In this document: positions 31,033-43,180 of the stretch, piece by piece
Position numbering within the stretch: position 1 is the first letter of the stretch
Layout of the letters: every line of letters starts with the position of its first letter
From: Symsagittifera roscoffensis
Lineage: Eukaryota > Xenacoelomorpha > Acoela > Convolutidae
Direction of reading: 5' to 3'
DNA: 64,000 nt
Assembly (NCBI RefSeq): GCF_963678635.1
Contig: NC_087064.1
Coordinates: forward strand, 71,797,465-71,861,464
Program-made: the position numbers and the translations under genes
The notes under the pieces: generated by a model
What the model was told of the DNA's origin: nothing
The model's database searches: none
The model's input: only the letters and a program-made list of their open reading frames with translations

Positions 31033-33933
31033 AGAATTTCTTTTCGTATTTATTAGGATACACCGATTTTTATGCCAAAACAAGAAAAAAATTATTTGAA
31101 AATTCAATTACACTATTCAAATGTATTAAAAATGTATGACTAGTATTTTTTCACAGACTTAGTTTATTGAATTGTATGATTAGCAGTTTTGGTCTATGGA
31201 GCTCGACCAGGGTAGTCACAAAGCTGAGAACCATCTGAACTAGAGTTTCATGGAAAGTAATAGATTATTATGATTTATATCTGCAAAATTGCTAAGCAAA
31301 ATACTCGATTTTCAAGACCCAGTTTACTGTGAGAATTGGTTTTTGGGGGGTTTTAGTCGATTCTTTTCGATCTTAAAAAACTAATTATAATCGATTATTA
31401 TCTGCTATAACCCATTTTATTCATCCCCTTGTACCTCACCCCCTCTCCTTAACGTTTAAAAACGGCTAACAAGCCTAGCGTCCAGTGTTTCGGTTTGAAC
31501 ACCAACACTTGGCTCCTAAAACAAGGTTTCATGACAAATTTTTGTTTTCAGATTTCAAGTTTCAAAGATCAAAATTCTAATCGTAGGCTGTAAATCACAG
31601 TTTCATTCTAACAAAGTTATATTGAAAGCCAACTCATAGGCCTTGAGGTTTCAGATTAAGGTTTCAGGAGCCAACAAATTCCCATGTCTAATAAAAATAT
31701 CAAAAAGTCAATATTGCTTGAACACATTAGGTAACACTAAGGACTATTTAGTGTACTTAAAAAGATTATTATTTTTAAACGTTTAGGCTATTTAAAAAAC
31801 TACTTTTATACCTCAGTGAAAAAAAACATTAACGTAAGCTGTGGCAGGCAAATTAATCAGAGATTAATGACAGCACACCTTGTATTATTATTTTGTTTTC
31901 AAAATTGAAGCTTATAGTAGGAAACAAAGTAACAAAAAAACTGTATGGAGTATTACAAACAGCGCGACGAAATAAAACGCTTTTTATAAAAAAAAAATGC
32001 CGGCGCCAAAAGACAGGATTCATAATCAATTTTCAAACGAACTACCCGGGTGATAGATACACAGTAAAACAAAAATAACCCACATAATTTAGTTCCATTT
32101 CAGAAAAAAAACGAAGTTCTTATTCAAATGTGTTAAAAAATTATTTTTATATATTTTTTGTAACATAGAAAAAAAAGCTGACAAGCAACTCAAAATATGA
32201 GAAAAACTTATTCCTTAACTAAACATTGCATAAATTTTTCAGAATATATAATCACTGAAAAACTATTCTGCTTTAATTATTATCATTATTGCCTACATGT
32301 TCGAATCAAATCAACCAAAAACTATCGAAAAAAGTTCACCGATGATGAAGATAAGTACAAGAGCAGCATAGAAAATGAAAACAACCTTATCAACCTTATC
32401 AAAGAACCTTATCAAAATTTTTATACGTAACCTAAGTACCGCACTAGATTGGTAGATTGTCAATGACAAAATTCAAATATAAATATGATGATAAAAGAAC
32501 GATAAATAAAATAGAATTCTTTGCCCTCGCGAGATCAAAACTCAGCTCCCGCGAGATCAAAACATAGAGCTCGTAGATCTTAGACGAAAACCCAGCTAAC
32601 TGCAATTCGACAGCAAAAAAATGACTACACAAAAATTGTGAATTAAAAAAAAGATTAAAAAATTTGATAAGTAAATTATAAATACCAACAAACTACCAGA
32701 GTCTTTGTTTTTACCCAAGGAGTAAAAAATTATTTGGCTTGATATCATATTTTTTCAATATTGTCACACAACAAGATATACCATAGGTTATAGAAATCAT
32801 AGAAAACGGTAACAAGGACATTTTCAGTGTACATAGGAGTTTTCTGAAAGGAAATTTTTGTGTATGTCCACATTAGACAAAACAATTTTCAAAAGATTTA
32901 CCAGGAAAATTATTGGAGATCGCTCTATCATACAAAAGAAAATTCTATAAATTATAATCTTGAAAGATATAAGTTTTTACAAAAACAAAATGCAAAAAAA
33001 AACAATAAATGTATCCTTATCTAAATCAAATCCCCTCGGGAACAAAAATTTAATGAAAGGCCGTCAAACATACATTTTATTAAACACCAAATCAATATTG
33101 GTAACAATTAAGGCACCTTCAAACATTAAATGAAAATGCATTCTTCAGAACTTCCAAAACTGATTGAAAGACATTAGCATTTAACGGCGAAAACCCTAAT
33201 AGGCGCCACACATTTCAAAGTTGGCAACATTTTTGTCTCAATGTTCTGACGTGTGTGACTTTCCAGTTTACGGATATCAATTAGAAAAAAGGTATCCATT
33301 ATTTGAATAAAACCGTACAAAAATAAAACAAATAAAACAAGACGGGGAACAAAACAATTGTAAAAATTTTTTTAGAATATTTTGGAGTCTTGTCAGGTTA
33401 TTCAACAGCAATTAATTTTAGAGCATTCATGAATTTAATTTACTTCTGGAGTCATGATGTAAGCTGTCTCAGGAAAAATTCACATATCGTCAAGTTACAT
33501 CACAATTTCAAAGTATGACACTAATTTGGACAAAATGAAAAATCTAGTTTTCCCCAGACATTTTAAAAACTAAAGTAACAGTGGAATACATCAATTGATG
33601 CAAATCAAAAAACGAAAATTATTGCTATATTCTGTTTCCCTCAATTTTTTTGATCAAGCCTGAAGAAGTAGGAGTGATATCACAACAAAAAGTGCATTCG
33701 CTCATAAAACTTTTACTCCTGATGACACAAGTCCTGTATGGTGCGTCCTTATCTGAAAGATCTTTTGCAACAATTTCACCTACTGCTAAGATCCGAAATT
33801 AGGTATCGGCAGAAATTCAGACCTGAATTCCATGTCAAGTTTTGTAACAATCGACCCTTGCATACAATGCAAAAAATTAAGATAATTTCTCGGTTGAAAA
33901 TTAACTTCTCAGTTTTCTTCCATATTAGTATTT
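31033..33933. other. Unassigned AT-rich sequence
   Basis: I see no convincing gene. A 77-codon frame at 32197-32430 contains 'aaccttatc' repeats and has no supporting context. Long A and T runs are common. Confidence 0.4.
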
Positions 33934-35109
33934 GGTTGAAATGATGGCCTCTTTGATTTCTTGGAGGAGAAGGCGACTCCGGCACAACTCAATGGCGTTG
34001 TCTTTTGTGACTCTTCGCTTCTGGCGTCCACATTGAGCTTGGCGTCCTCGATAAGTCTGTCGTCTTGAAAAAGATTGGAGTCGAGTGTTAGTCAAATTTA
34101 AACATTTACATATAAAAAAAACTTGACCTTAACAAAATTTATGCTAGCGACAATCGTTGGGGAAAAGAATCGGTTGAAAAACATAAGTAAATAAAAAACG
34201 ATCCTCATACAAAATTGTGAAACAGTTAGCTCAAAAAACAACAAAAATCTAACTATCATCGAAACTCCACAAATTTGAAAACCTACATTTCATAAGGGAA
34301 AGTTTTTTTTTCATCAATGAACTAATTGCTAATTTGAATGTTAAAAATACGGTATACTAACGTGTACCACTCTTCGCCAAAACGTTTGACTTAAGAATGC
34401 ACCAAAATATTAATCTTCTGGTCAAATTATGAAAACAAAATCTGAGTCAACATCTTGCAGTTGTTTCTCTTTGTCAAAAGCAGTATGTCGGAATTTCCAG
34501 AAAATGAACCAACTCGACATGACCTAAATGCCGCACCCTTGGAAAAATGGACTGATACAATTACTTTTTCGTTTCATACTACAGATATAGATCCTAAGAA
34601 CATATCAATATTCATCTAAGATTTGGCAAAAAAAACACTGTTTAGCAAGGGTTGACTCTTTCTTTTGATTCCTTCGAAGTTTTTCAGAAGTATACTCAGT
34701 AGCAATAACGTCAGAAAACCAAGCCATAAACATGTTAGAAAAACTCTTGGACAATTGGTAAAGTTGAAGCACAAAATAAATTACCTAAACACACATTTCT
34801 CTTTTCAACTTTTCGCGCCAATTCCAGTCGGCTTGGAGAGCTTCCTGATGAATGTTTCAAGGGACCGATTGAAAATTCGAACATAGAAGGCCGCGTGACA
34901 TGACTAAGAGTTCTGTTTCGGATCTCTTCTGTGCTATAGGTGGGAAACTGAACTGGAGCCTCTTAGACTCTGTTTAGCTGGCGACGACAAAGTTGGCCTG
35001 TGAGGAGCTGCATTGAGTTGGGCATAATCCTTGAAACAAAAGTGGGTTTCAGTTTTGGCATACTCTCCAACCGTTGTGAATTCTGGGATAAATTTCGCCC
35101 CAAACCTTT
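33934..35109 (+). repeat. Host TIR repeat R, copy 2, left part
   Basis: Starts with the inverted repeat 33934-34080 whose reverse complement ends copy 1 (25843-25993). Collinear with 8046-8803 and then 24844-25023. The segment 34753-34927 exists only here and shows what is missing around copy B. Confidence 0.75.
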
Positions 35110-36828
35110 CCCGGGTCGAGATCCCGCTCAAAAACCGCTCAAGATATGAGCGGTTTGAGCGGTTTTTTAGCAAGATTTGAGCGGTTTGAGCGGTTTGGGC
35201 GGTTTGGGCGGTTTTTTTTGGAAAAACCGCTCAAACCGCTCAAATCTTGCTTAAAAAACCGCTCAAAACCCGCTCATTTCTTGCGGTGATTTTTGAACGG
35301 TTTTTCAAGCAAGATTTGAGCGGTTTTTGAGCGGTTTTTGAGCGGTTTTTGAGCGGTCTTCCCGGGTCGAGGTCCCAAACTCATGTCCATACTTTCGCGA
35401 CAAATCTTTGGCATTTCCAGACTTTCCAGACCAAAATTAGGCATGTCCAGGCTTTGGCGACCAAAACATGGCATTTCCAGACTTTTGCGACCATGATGAT
35501 CCGTTGCGACTATCGCGCCGAAGCAGAGGTGGCGCGACCAAAACATCGCTACTCATATTTGGTATGTCCAGACTCTCGCGACCAAGAGTTGCCATTTCCA
35601 GACTTTCGCGACCGAAAAACTAAGGCGCGACTTTCGCGACCTAGGCGGATATGGCGCGACCCTGCGAGTCAGGAAATGGCGTTATCGGCGTGACCAAACC
35701 TAGCTGTTTCCAGACTTTCCAGAACAAGATAAAGACTGCGCGACTTTCCAGACCAACATGGAGACGGCGCAACTTAAAGAAAGTTTTTCAGGGATTTCTC
35801 GACCCTGGTGGATACGGTGCGACTCGGGAAACGGTTCGCCCTCAGGTTTTTCAGGGATTTCGCGACCGAGGTGGAGACGGCGCTACTTTCCAGACCGAAG
35901 TGGAGATGGCGCGACCAGAATTAAGTTCCTCGCGACTGAGGTGGATACAGTGCGACTTTCCAGACTGAGGTGGAGACGGCGCGACCAAGATTATATTCCT
36001 CGCGACTGAGGTGGATACAGCGCGACTTTCCAGACCGAAGTGGAGACGGCGCGACCAAAATAGTATTCCTCGCGACTGAGGTGGATACGGCGCGACTTTC
36101 CAGACCGAGGTGGAGACGGCGCGACCAAGATTGTTTTCCTCGCGACTGAGGTGGATTTGGTGCAACTTTTCAGACCAAGGCGGAGACGGCTCAATTTTCC
36201 AGACCAATACGGAGACGGTGCGACTTTCCAGACCGAGGTGGAGACGGCGCGACCAATATTTTATTCCTCGCGACTGAGGTGGATACGGTGCATCTTTCCA
36301 GACCAATGCGAGGACGGGCGTCTTTTCAGACCAATGCGGAGGCAGCGCGACTTTTCAGACCAACGAGGAGACGGCGCAATTTTTTAGACCGATGCGGGGA
36401 CGGGCGACCTTTCAGATCAATGCGGAGACGGCGCTACTTTTCAGACCGAGGTGGAAACGGCGCAACCAAGATTATGTTCCTCGCAATTGAGGTGGATACG
36501 GTGCGACTTTCCAGACCAGGGTGGAGACGGCGCGACTTTTCAGACCAAGGCGGAGACGGCGCGACTTACCAGACGGTTAAAAATTTTGGAACGTTAAAGA
36601 AATTGCTCGACGGTTTTGTTAGAGAATCTTCCATGCCCGCTGTCTTCTCGAGAAGGGATACCAATTTGAGAGTGTTCGCCTCTTTCGAAGCAAGATTTGA
36701 GCGGTTTTTTAGACGATTGCGCTCAAAATCGTGCTTCAAAATGAGCGGTTTTTGAGCGATTTAAAAAAAAAACGCTCAAAAAACCGCTCAAATCTTGCTT
36801 CAAATTAGGTAAAAAATCTCGACTCGGG
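35110..36828. mobile_element. GC-rich fold-back element inserted in repeat R
   Basis: Interrupts R between 'cctttccc' and 'cacactc', which are contiguous at 25021. Ends are CCCGGGTCGAGAT at the left and, in reverse complement, CCCGAGTCGAGAT at the right. Target duplication is TT if the element starts at CCC (or TTCCC if it starts at GGG). Both ends carry arrays of GAGCGGTTTT in direct and inverted form (35120-35360 and 36690-36800) able to fold into long stems. The middle is a minisatellite. No transposase is visible; the frames across it are repeat translations. Confidence 0.75.
35380..36590 (+). repeat. GC-rich minisatellite inside the fold-back element
   Basis: Degenerate units of about 35 and 70 bp, built on 'cgcgactttccagaccgagg' and 'tggagacggcgcgaccaaga', with 'cctcgcgactgaggtggata' alternating. 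The base composition stands out sharply from the AT-rich surroundings. Confidence 0.85.
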
Positions 36829-37260
36829 TTCCCACACTCATTCGTGGAGTGTGCTGCTTAATTGTTGATCCGCAACTCGGCCAGCTTCTTCTTTTTAGTT
36901 TCTCAATGCTAACTTTTGATCAAGCAAAAGTGAACTGTGGTCATATAACAACCAAAACTGCCTTCGCTCTTAAAAGTACCACTAATGCTAGCAGTTGATT
37001 AACACTACATCAAACAGTTTTCAAACAATAATCCCGAAATCTATTAGTATTGAAAATGAGTTTCCATAGCAAATTAGAACTAACTGCCCTTTATGGTTTT
37101 TGTAAAGATCTCCTTCTGCACAAAACTTTCTCGCAAACACTTTTGAACATTGTAATTTTGCCGTGACAAAAACAATTTTTTTAACTTGTAATTTAGCAGT
37201 TAGTTCTCTTTCATGCAAACATTTTCCCCAATGGATTGTAGGTTTTCAAGTTTTTCAAGT
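36829..37260 (+). repeat. Host TIR repeat R, copy 2, right part
   Basis: Resumes the match to 25026-25690 after the fold-back element. The right inverted repeat present in copy 1 is deleted here, with the junction near 37275 ('ggcattaacaactaatttttagcctag'). Confidence 0.7.
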
Positions 37261-37436
37261 TTTTGAGTTTTAACGGCATTAACAACTAATTTTTAGCCTA
37301 GAAAGTTTCTTTATTTTTTTACCTACTAATTTTAAAATTGACCATTCAACCTTCCTAAGATATTATTTTCTTTAGTTATCCAAACACCACAAACTTGTCG
37401 TAAAAAGAAATTTTTTTAATGGTTCTTCTTGGTCTT

Positions 37437-37691
37437 CTAGATTTCGTGGATCAGTCTTGATTTACATGATTGTTTCATGAATTGAACCTTTAAATTTGAA
37501 TTGGTGTTTCTTAAACTTGTGTCTTCTTCGATATGATTGTTAAGAGTGTTTCTTTTTCGATAATTTTTGACAAGCAGATATTCAAAGGACCCATTGGAGT
37601 TTATAAAAGTTTTATCATTCAAAAGTGGTTTATATTTTGTTTTGTTTATCTTTTTCAGATCAGTTATCAATTTATTTTCTGAAATCATCAA
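37437..37691 (-). CDS. 84-codon frame in a dispersed repeat
   Basis: Open minus-strand frame, duplicated exactly at 40648-40902 and present in decayed form near 26170-26395. Lys/Asn-rich, no recognised domain. It may be a scrap of a transposon gene. Confidence 0.2.
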   Translation of the reverse strand: MMISENKLITDLKKINKTKYKPLLNDKTFINSNGSFEYLLVKNYRKRNTLNNHIEEDTSLRNTNSNLKVQFMKQSCKSRLIHEI

Positions 37692-37968
37692 AAAAACAGT
37701 AGAAAACCTTAATTCTTAATATATCAACCCCCATTATCTGCTTAAAAACGCACTACTCTATGAACACTTTTACAAGCACTAAACAATGAAAACTTCAAAG
37801 TAGTAACTACACAAACCTTTTAAATAGTCAATGTTTTATAAATATCGAAGTTTTTACAATTTTTAAACAAATACTTAACAACTCATTAGCGTATGTTAAG
37901 CACTTTTACTACAAATTTATCGCATCAAGGTCTCCGCAAGCATGCAACCAATGGAGTTTTTACTGTTG

Positions 37969-38378
37969 TGAGTTAGGACCGATGGGTATAACTCATAGAG
38001 TAATTTCGGATAGGGTACACCGTCTGCTCGTCACGCTATCTTATTTTCGGCCGGATAGGTTCGTCCAACTTCTTAACCTAATACCGATCCTAATCTTACT
38101 CTTATACTGTCTAGTCTCAGGTTGTTTAACTAGTCTCTGCTAGGCTCAATAGATCTAGGGTATACTGGTTTATTGCGGCTGCTGAAGTACTCGGGAGAGT
38201 TCAACTAATTTCTAAGTTAAATTCAAATCTCTCTGGTGCTGAAATTACAAGTAATTTCAGCACTTACAAATAAGTGGATTGTTAGTTAGATGGATCATGA
38301 TTGGTTAATATTAAATACTTTACATTGGTAAAATATCTAATTTATCCAATCATAAAATGTAGTTTAGATCAGGTTCCA
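37969..38378 (-). repeat. Extra LTR (410 bp) in the first duplication copy
   Basis: Same sequence as 41180-41589, starting TGAGTTAGG and ending GGTTCCA on the plus strand. It is preceded by the target-site sequence gttg. It belongs to the duplicated segment and is not a separate insertion. Confidence 0.92.
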
Positions 38379-39969
38379 CCCATCCGGGTTTTACAGAGTT
38401 TTTTAGAATAATCTTTCTGCAATTCAAAAGATGGATGATGGACGTTGGTATTTGGCGAACATCTTATTTCTTCTGGGTTTTCTTATTAGAGAAGTCCCAG
38501 ATTCAATCGTTGTGTCTTCTCAAGACAACGACTGGGTTTTCGCAACAAACTCAAATCTGATTTCAGAATGGTTGGCTATGTCAGGTTTTTCTGTTTCATT
38601 GGTGAGAACTTCTTTGTGTTTGACCTTGTTTGGGAATGGCGTGGAGATTGTGCGTGGAGGGGATGCCTGGTTACTCGGATCTGTACGTATACTTGAACAT
38701 CGAGGTGGTCATTGGTCTAGTTCAATGAAGTCATTTTCTGCGAAGTCAAGTCGTGCTCTAAATCCTTTGAGTTGTGATTGTGGGCGGCATATTGATTGCA
38801 GTTGGCCATTCTTTCTCGAGTGTAGTAGGGTCGTTTTGTCTTTGGATGTTCGTCCTTGGTGTTGTATTCTGATCTATGTATTGCATAATGTAATTTACAT
38901 TTTATAAAATTTTTATTAGTTTAATATTTTTTAATTATGATTTTAGTTAGTTGTTTTCACAAAAGCTTTTTGTTTTAGTTCAGTTATTTTGAAGAGTTAC
39001 TCACCCTTGAGTATCTCTTATTAAAAATAGGAGCATGGTCACAAAGCGTGGATGTAGCGCGGTGGGTTAGGCCGGCTATAGAGCATGCTCAGGACGTCCT
39101 TCCTGGTGGGTTAGGCCAGGAGTGGGAGTATGATTGCATGCGGTTTTTGTGAGAGGTCCTGTTATGTGACAACGTTTTATGTTGGGTTTGTTGTGGTTTT
39201 TCTTATGTTTTGTTGGTTGTGTCCTTTTTTCAAAAATCAAATTGTTTGTGGTATGGGTTTGTCTTTCGACTTTTTTGTGTTTTATTATTTCTTTCTTAGA
39301 CTTTATAATAGTCTTCAAAAGAATAAATTATCCAGTTTTAAACTGGGTTAATCCGGTTTGGGTACCGTTGGTTTCCTTTTCTTAGTCATGCTGTTATGCT
39401 ATGTGTTGTGGTGTTTAGTAAGCTGCATTGGTTAGTTTTGTTTAGTATATAATTCCTTTCCAACCGGGTTAAAGGAAAGTTTGAAACGTGTTATCTTGTG
39501 TTAGAGTTATCGAGTGTGAAAGCTTGAAACTGAAATTCATTATTTTAAACAATTTTTCGTGGGCGAGCTGTGCGAGTTTGGATAGAATTCTTGTGCGAGT
39601 GAATGAAAATAGCAAAAGGTTAGTACTGTATTTGCTTCTTATTAATTTACTACATAGAATTTTAATTTTACTGCTAGTTGTTGGGGGAAATTAAGTTACA
39701 AATTTTCATCATTATTAGATTTACTGCTTGTGGGGGAAAAATTTATAAATTAATTTACTGCATTGGTATTATATTTATTTAATTGTTGGTGCAAAAATTT
39801 AATAGGGTTTTAAACAGTTTTGAAGAAGTTTGCTATTTTTTATTTTTCTTTTGTGAATTTTTCAGATGATCTAGGATGAAGGCTAAAATTCTAAAGAAAA
39901 CATGGATAAAGAATGGTGAGTTTCTAATATTTAAATTAGTTAGTAATATGTATAATTCATACTTACCTG

Positions 39970-40426
39970 TTAGTCGTCGGGGAAGAAACCGTGGGGGAAG
40001 ATGTCGTGGATGAGATCTGAAGTTGTTAGTAATTTGGCTAAGATGCGGATGATATTTTTAGTTTGAAGCAGTGGCCAAAGCAATTGAAGTGCCTTAATGG
40101 TGGTTAGTTCTTCAGTGCCAACTGCAAATTCATAAGGTGTGTTTTGGATTAGATTAAATAATTTGTGGTTGAATTTAGTGTTATGGATGAATTCTAAAAT
40201 GGGGATTTCTATAGGCCGTACAAACTCGTGTGGGATGAGGAAGGGTCGGGATTCTTCTGCGTTGAAGGCCTTGGTGATGGGACAAAAGATATACATTTGG
40301 GTTATGGGATCATAATTTCGAAGAATACCATGAAGGTTAGTATCTTTAATGCAATATGTGAAGTTAAGAAAGAATGGTGAGGTGTATTTGGAATTGATGA
40401 ATTGAAAACGATGGTGTGGTTGTCTG
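39970..40426 (-). pseudogene. Duplicated 3' end of the 602-aa protein gene
   Basis: Identical to 43181-43637, i.e. the last 151 codons of the 602-aa frame plus its stop. It lacks the 5' part because the duplication breakpoint falls at 40426. Confidence 0.88.
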
Positions 40427-41175
40427 CAAACATTTTCCCCAATGGATTGTAGGTTTTCAAGTTTTTCAAGTTTTTGAGTTTTAACGGCATTAACAACTAA
40501 TTTTTAGCCTAGAAAGTTTCTTTATTTTTTTGCCTACTAATTTTAAAATTGACCATTCAACCTTCCTAAGATATTATTTTCTTTAGTTATCCAAACACCA
40601 CAAACTTGTCGTAAAAAGAAATTTTTTTAATGGTTCTTCTTGGTCTTCTAGATTTCGTGGATCAGTCTTGATTTACATGATTGTTTCATGAATTGAACCT
40701 TTAAATTTGAATTGGTGTTTCTTAAACTTGTGTCTTCTTCGATATGATTGTTAAGAGTGTTTCTTTTTCGATAATTTTTGACAAGCAGATATTCAAAGGA
40801 CCCATTGGAGTTTATAAAAGTTTTATCATTCAAAAGTGGTTTATATTTTGTTTTGTTTATCTTTTTCAGATCAGTTATCAATTTATTTTCTGAAATCATC
40901 AAAAAAACAGTAGAAAACCTTAATTCTTAATATATCAACCCCCATTATCTGCTTAAAAACGCACTACTCTATGAACACTTTTACAAGCACTAAACAATGA
41001 AAACTTCAAAGTAGTAACTACACAAACCTTTTAAATAGTCAATGTTTTATAAATATCGAAGTTTTTACAATTTTTAAACAAATACTTAACAACTCATTAG
41101 CGTATGTTAAGCACTTTTACTACAAATTTATCGCATCAAGGTCTCCGCAAGCATGCAACCAATGGAGTTTTTACT

Positions 41176-41179
41176 GTTG
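41176..41179. repeat. Target-site duplication, left (GTTG)
   Basis: GTTG directly before the LTR at 41180, matched by GTTG directly after the other LTR at 60081-60084. Four bases agrees with the 4-bp duplications of gypsy-type integrases. Confidence 0.8.
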
Positions 41180-41589
41180 TGAGTTAGGACCGATGGGTAT
41201 AACTCATAGAGTAATTTCGGATAGGGTACACCGTCTGCTCGTCACGCTATCTTATTTTCGGCCGGATAGGTTCGTCCAACTTCTTAACCTAATACCGATC
41301 CTAATCTTACTCTTATACTGTCTAGTCTCAGGTTGTTTAACTAGTCTCTGCTAGGCTCAATAGATCTAGGGTATACTGGTTTATTGCGGCTGCTGAAGTA
41401 CTCGGGAGAGTTCAACTAATTTCTAAGTTAAATTCAAATCTCTCTGGTGCTGAAATTACAAGTAATTTCAGCACTTACAAATAAGTGGATTGTTAGTTAG
41501 ATGGATCATGATTGGTTAATATTAAATACTTTACATTGGTAAAATATCTAATTTATCCAATCATAAAATGTAGTTTAGATCAGGTTCCA
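41180..41589 (-). repeat. 3' LTR of copy C
   Basis: 410 bp. Sense strand reads TGGAACCTGATC...CTAACTCA. A sense AATAAA lies at 41380-41385 (gcAATAAAcc), well placed for polyadenylation. Upstream of it, two or three CCAAT/ATTGG motifs lie in the first 100 bases of the sense strand. The polypurine tract before it (AAAACCCGGATGGG) is short and weak. Confidence 0.93.
41380..41385 (-). terminator. LTR polyadenylation signal AATAAA
   Basis: Sense-strand AATAAA inside the 3' LTR; the same hexamer is at 59877-59882 in the 5' LTR. Confidence 0.6.
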
Positions 41590-41641
41590 CCCATCCGGGT
41601 TTTACAGAGTTTTTTAGAATAATCTTTCTGCAATTCAAAAG

Positions 41642-42118
41642 ATGGATGATGGACGTTGGTATTTGGCGAACATCTTATTTCTTCTGGGTTTTCTTATTAG
41701 AGAAGTCCCAGATTCAATCGTTGTGTCTTCTCAAGACAACGACTGGGTTTTCGCAACAAACTCAAATCTGATTTCAGAATGGTTGGCTATGTCAGGTTTT
41801 TCTGTTTCATTGGTGAGAACTTCTTTGTGTTTGACCTTGTTTGGGAATGGCGTGGAGATTGTGCGTGGAGGGGATGCCTGGTTACTCGGATCTGTACGTA
41901 TACTTGAACATCGAGGTGGTCATTGGTCTAGTTCAATGAAGTCATTTTCTGCGAAGTCAAGTCGTGCTCTAAATCCTTTGAGTTGTGATTGTGGGCGGCA
42001 TATTGATTGCAGTTGGCCATTCTTTCTCGAGTGTAGTAGGGTCGTTTTGTCTTTGGATGTTCGTCCTTGGTGTTGTATTCTGATCTATGTATTGCATAAT
42101 GTAATTTACATTTTATAA
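41642..42118 (+). CDS. Antisense 158-aa frame next to the 3' LTR
   Basis: Plus-strand ATG 52 bp from the LTR edge. The frame is identical in the duplicate at 38431-38907 and broken by a 2-nt indel in copy B (9247). The product has Trp-rich N-terminal and Cys-rich C-terminal parts (CDCGRHIDC) and a hydrophobic end. Substitutions between B and C in the first 55 codons are mostly amino-acid changing, which argues against selection on the protein. An internal TTG|GTGAGA at about 41813 looks like a splice donor. Coding status is doubtful. Confidence 0.25.
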   Translation: MDDGRWYLANILFLLGFLIREVPDSIVVSSQDNDWVFATNSNLISEWLAMSGFSVSLVRTSLCLTLFGNGVEIVRGGDAWLLGSVRILEHRGGHWSSSMKSFSAKSSRALNPLSCDCGRHIDCSWPFFLECSRVVLSLDVRPWCCILIYVLHNVIYIL

Positions 42119-42260
42119 AATTTTTATTAGTTTAATATTTTTTAATTATGATTTTAGTTAGTTGTTTTCACAAAAGCTTTTTGTTTTAGTTCAGTTATTT
42201 TGAAGAGTTACTCACCCTTGAGTATCTCTTATTAAAAATAGGAGTATGGTCACAAAGCGT

Positions 42261-42330
42261 GGATGTAGCGCGGTGGGTTAGGCCGGCTATAGAGCATGCT
42301 CAGGACGTCCTTCCTGGTGGGTTAGGCCAG
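42261..42330 (+). ncRNA. tRNA-like A-box and paired 'ggtgggttaggcc' repeat
   Basis: 'tgtagcgcggtggg' resembles a pol III A box (TRGCNNAGTGG). The 13-mer 'ggtgggttaggcc' occurs twice about 48 nt apart here, at 39050-39119 and in copy B near 9873. No B box found, so this is a weak call. Confidence 0.2.
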
Positions 42331-42655
42331 GAGTGGGAGTATGATTGCATGCGGTTTTTGTGAGAGGTCCTGTTATGTGACAACGTTTTATGTTGGGTTT
42401 GTTGTGGTTTTTCTTATGTTTTGTTGGTTGTGTCCTTTTTTCAAAAATCAAATTGTTTGTGGTATGGGTTTGTCTTTCGACTTTTTTGTGTTTTATTATT
42501 TCTTTCTTAGACTTTATAATAGTCTTCAAAAGAATAAATTATCCAGTTTTAAACTGGGTTAATCCGGTTTGGGTACCGTTGGTTTCCTTTTCTTAGTCAT
42601 GCTGTTATGCTATGTGTTGTGGTGTTTAGTAAGCTGCATTGGTTAGTTTTGTTTA

Positions 42656-42663
42656 GTATATAA
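42656..42663 (+). promoter_or_regulatory. TATA-like box of a possible antisense promoter
   Basis: 'gtatataatt' on the plus strand, conserved in copy B (about 10259). It precedes an exon-like block that ends at 'agcaaaag|gttagt' (about 42829) and a second block from 'tttttcag|' (about 43076) to 'aagaatg|gtgagt' (about 43126). Confidence 0.3.
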
Positions 42664-43180
42664 TTCCTTTCCAACCGGGTTAAAGGAAAGTTTGAAACGT
42701 GTTATCTTGTGTTAGAGTTATCGAGTGTGAAAGCTTGAAACTGAAATTCATTATTTTAAACAATTTTTCGTGGGCGAGCTGTGCGAGTTTGGATAGAATT
42801 CTTGTGCGAGTGAATGAAAATAGCAAAAGGTTAGTACTGTATTTGCTTCTTATTAATTTACTACATAGAATTTTAATTTTACTGCTAGTTGTTGGGGGAA
42901 ATTAAGTTACAAATTTTCATCATTATTAGATTTACTGCTTGTGGGGGAAAAATTTATAAATTAATTTACTGCATTGGTATTATATTTATTTAATTGTTGG
43001 TGCAAAAATTTAATAGGGTTTTAAACAGTTTTGAAGAAGTTTGCTATTTTTTATTTTTCTTTTGTGAATTTTTCAGATGATCTAGGATGAAGGCTAAAAT
43101 TCTAAAGAAAACATGGATAAAGAATGGTGAGTTTCTAATATTTAAATTAGTTAGTAATATGTATAATTCATACTTACCTG

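Larger units (their letters stand above)
37216..40426. repeat. Tandem duplication, first copy (3211 bp)
   Basis: Repeated at 40427-43637 with a constant offset of 3211 and, by eye, one difference (c at 39034, t at 42245). It contains left flanking DNA, the whole 3' LTR and the 3' end of copy C up to codon level inside the 602-aa frame. The junction at 40425-40427 shows a 2-bp TG microhomology. It arose after copy C inserted, or it is an assembly duplication. Confidence 0.92.
41590..43180. other. 3' region of copy C between the last gene and the LTR
   Basis: No sense-strand frame. Just past the stop of the 602-aa gene the sense strand has a full donor consensus CAG|GTAAGTAT (conserved in copy B), and sense AATAAA-like motifs follow near 43050. 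On the opposite strand it has a 158-codon frame, a TATA-like box and exon-like blocks, listed separately. Confidence 0.6.

Noticed and set aside
32197-32430. 77-codon plus-strand frame
   Set aside because: Contains simple 'aaccttatc' repeats, no context, no recognised domain.
35380-36590. CRISPR-like array
   Set aside because: Units are degenerate and contiguous without unique spacers, within a eukaryotic fold-back element.
35274-36755. Arg/Asp-rich frames in several directions
   Set aside because: Translations of the GC-rich minisatellite; length comes from repeat units without stops.
37969-38378. Separate solo LTR insertion
   Set aside because: Flanks and LTR repeat exactly at an offset of 3211, so it belongs to the tandem duplication.
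39970-40296. Independent 108-aa gene
   Set aside because: It is the duplicated C-terminal end of the 602-aa frame, not a separate gene.
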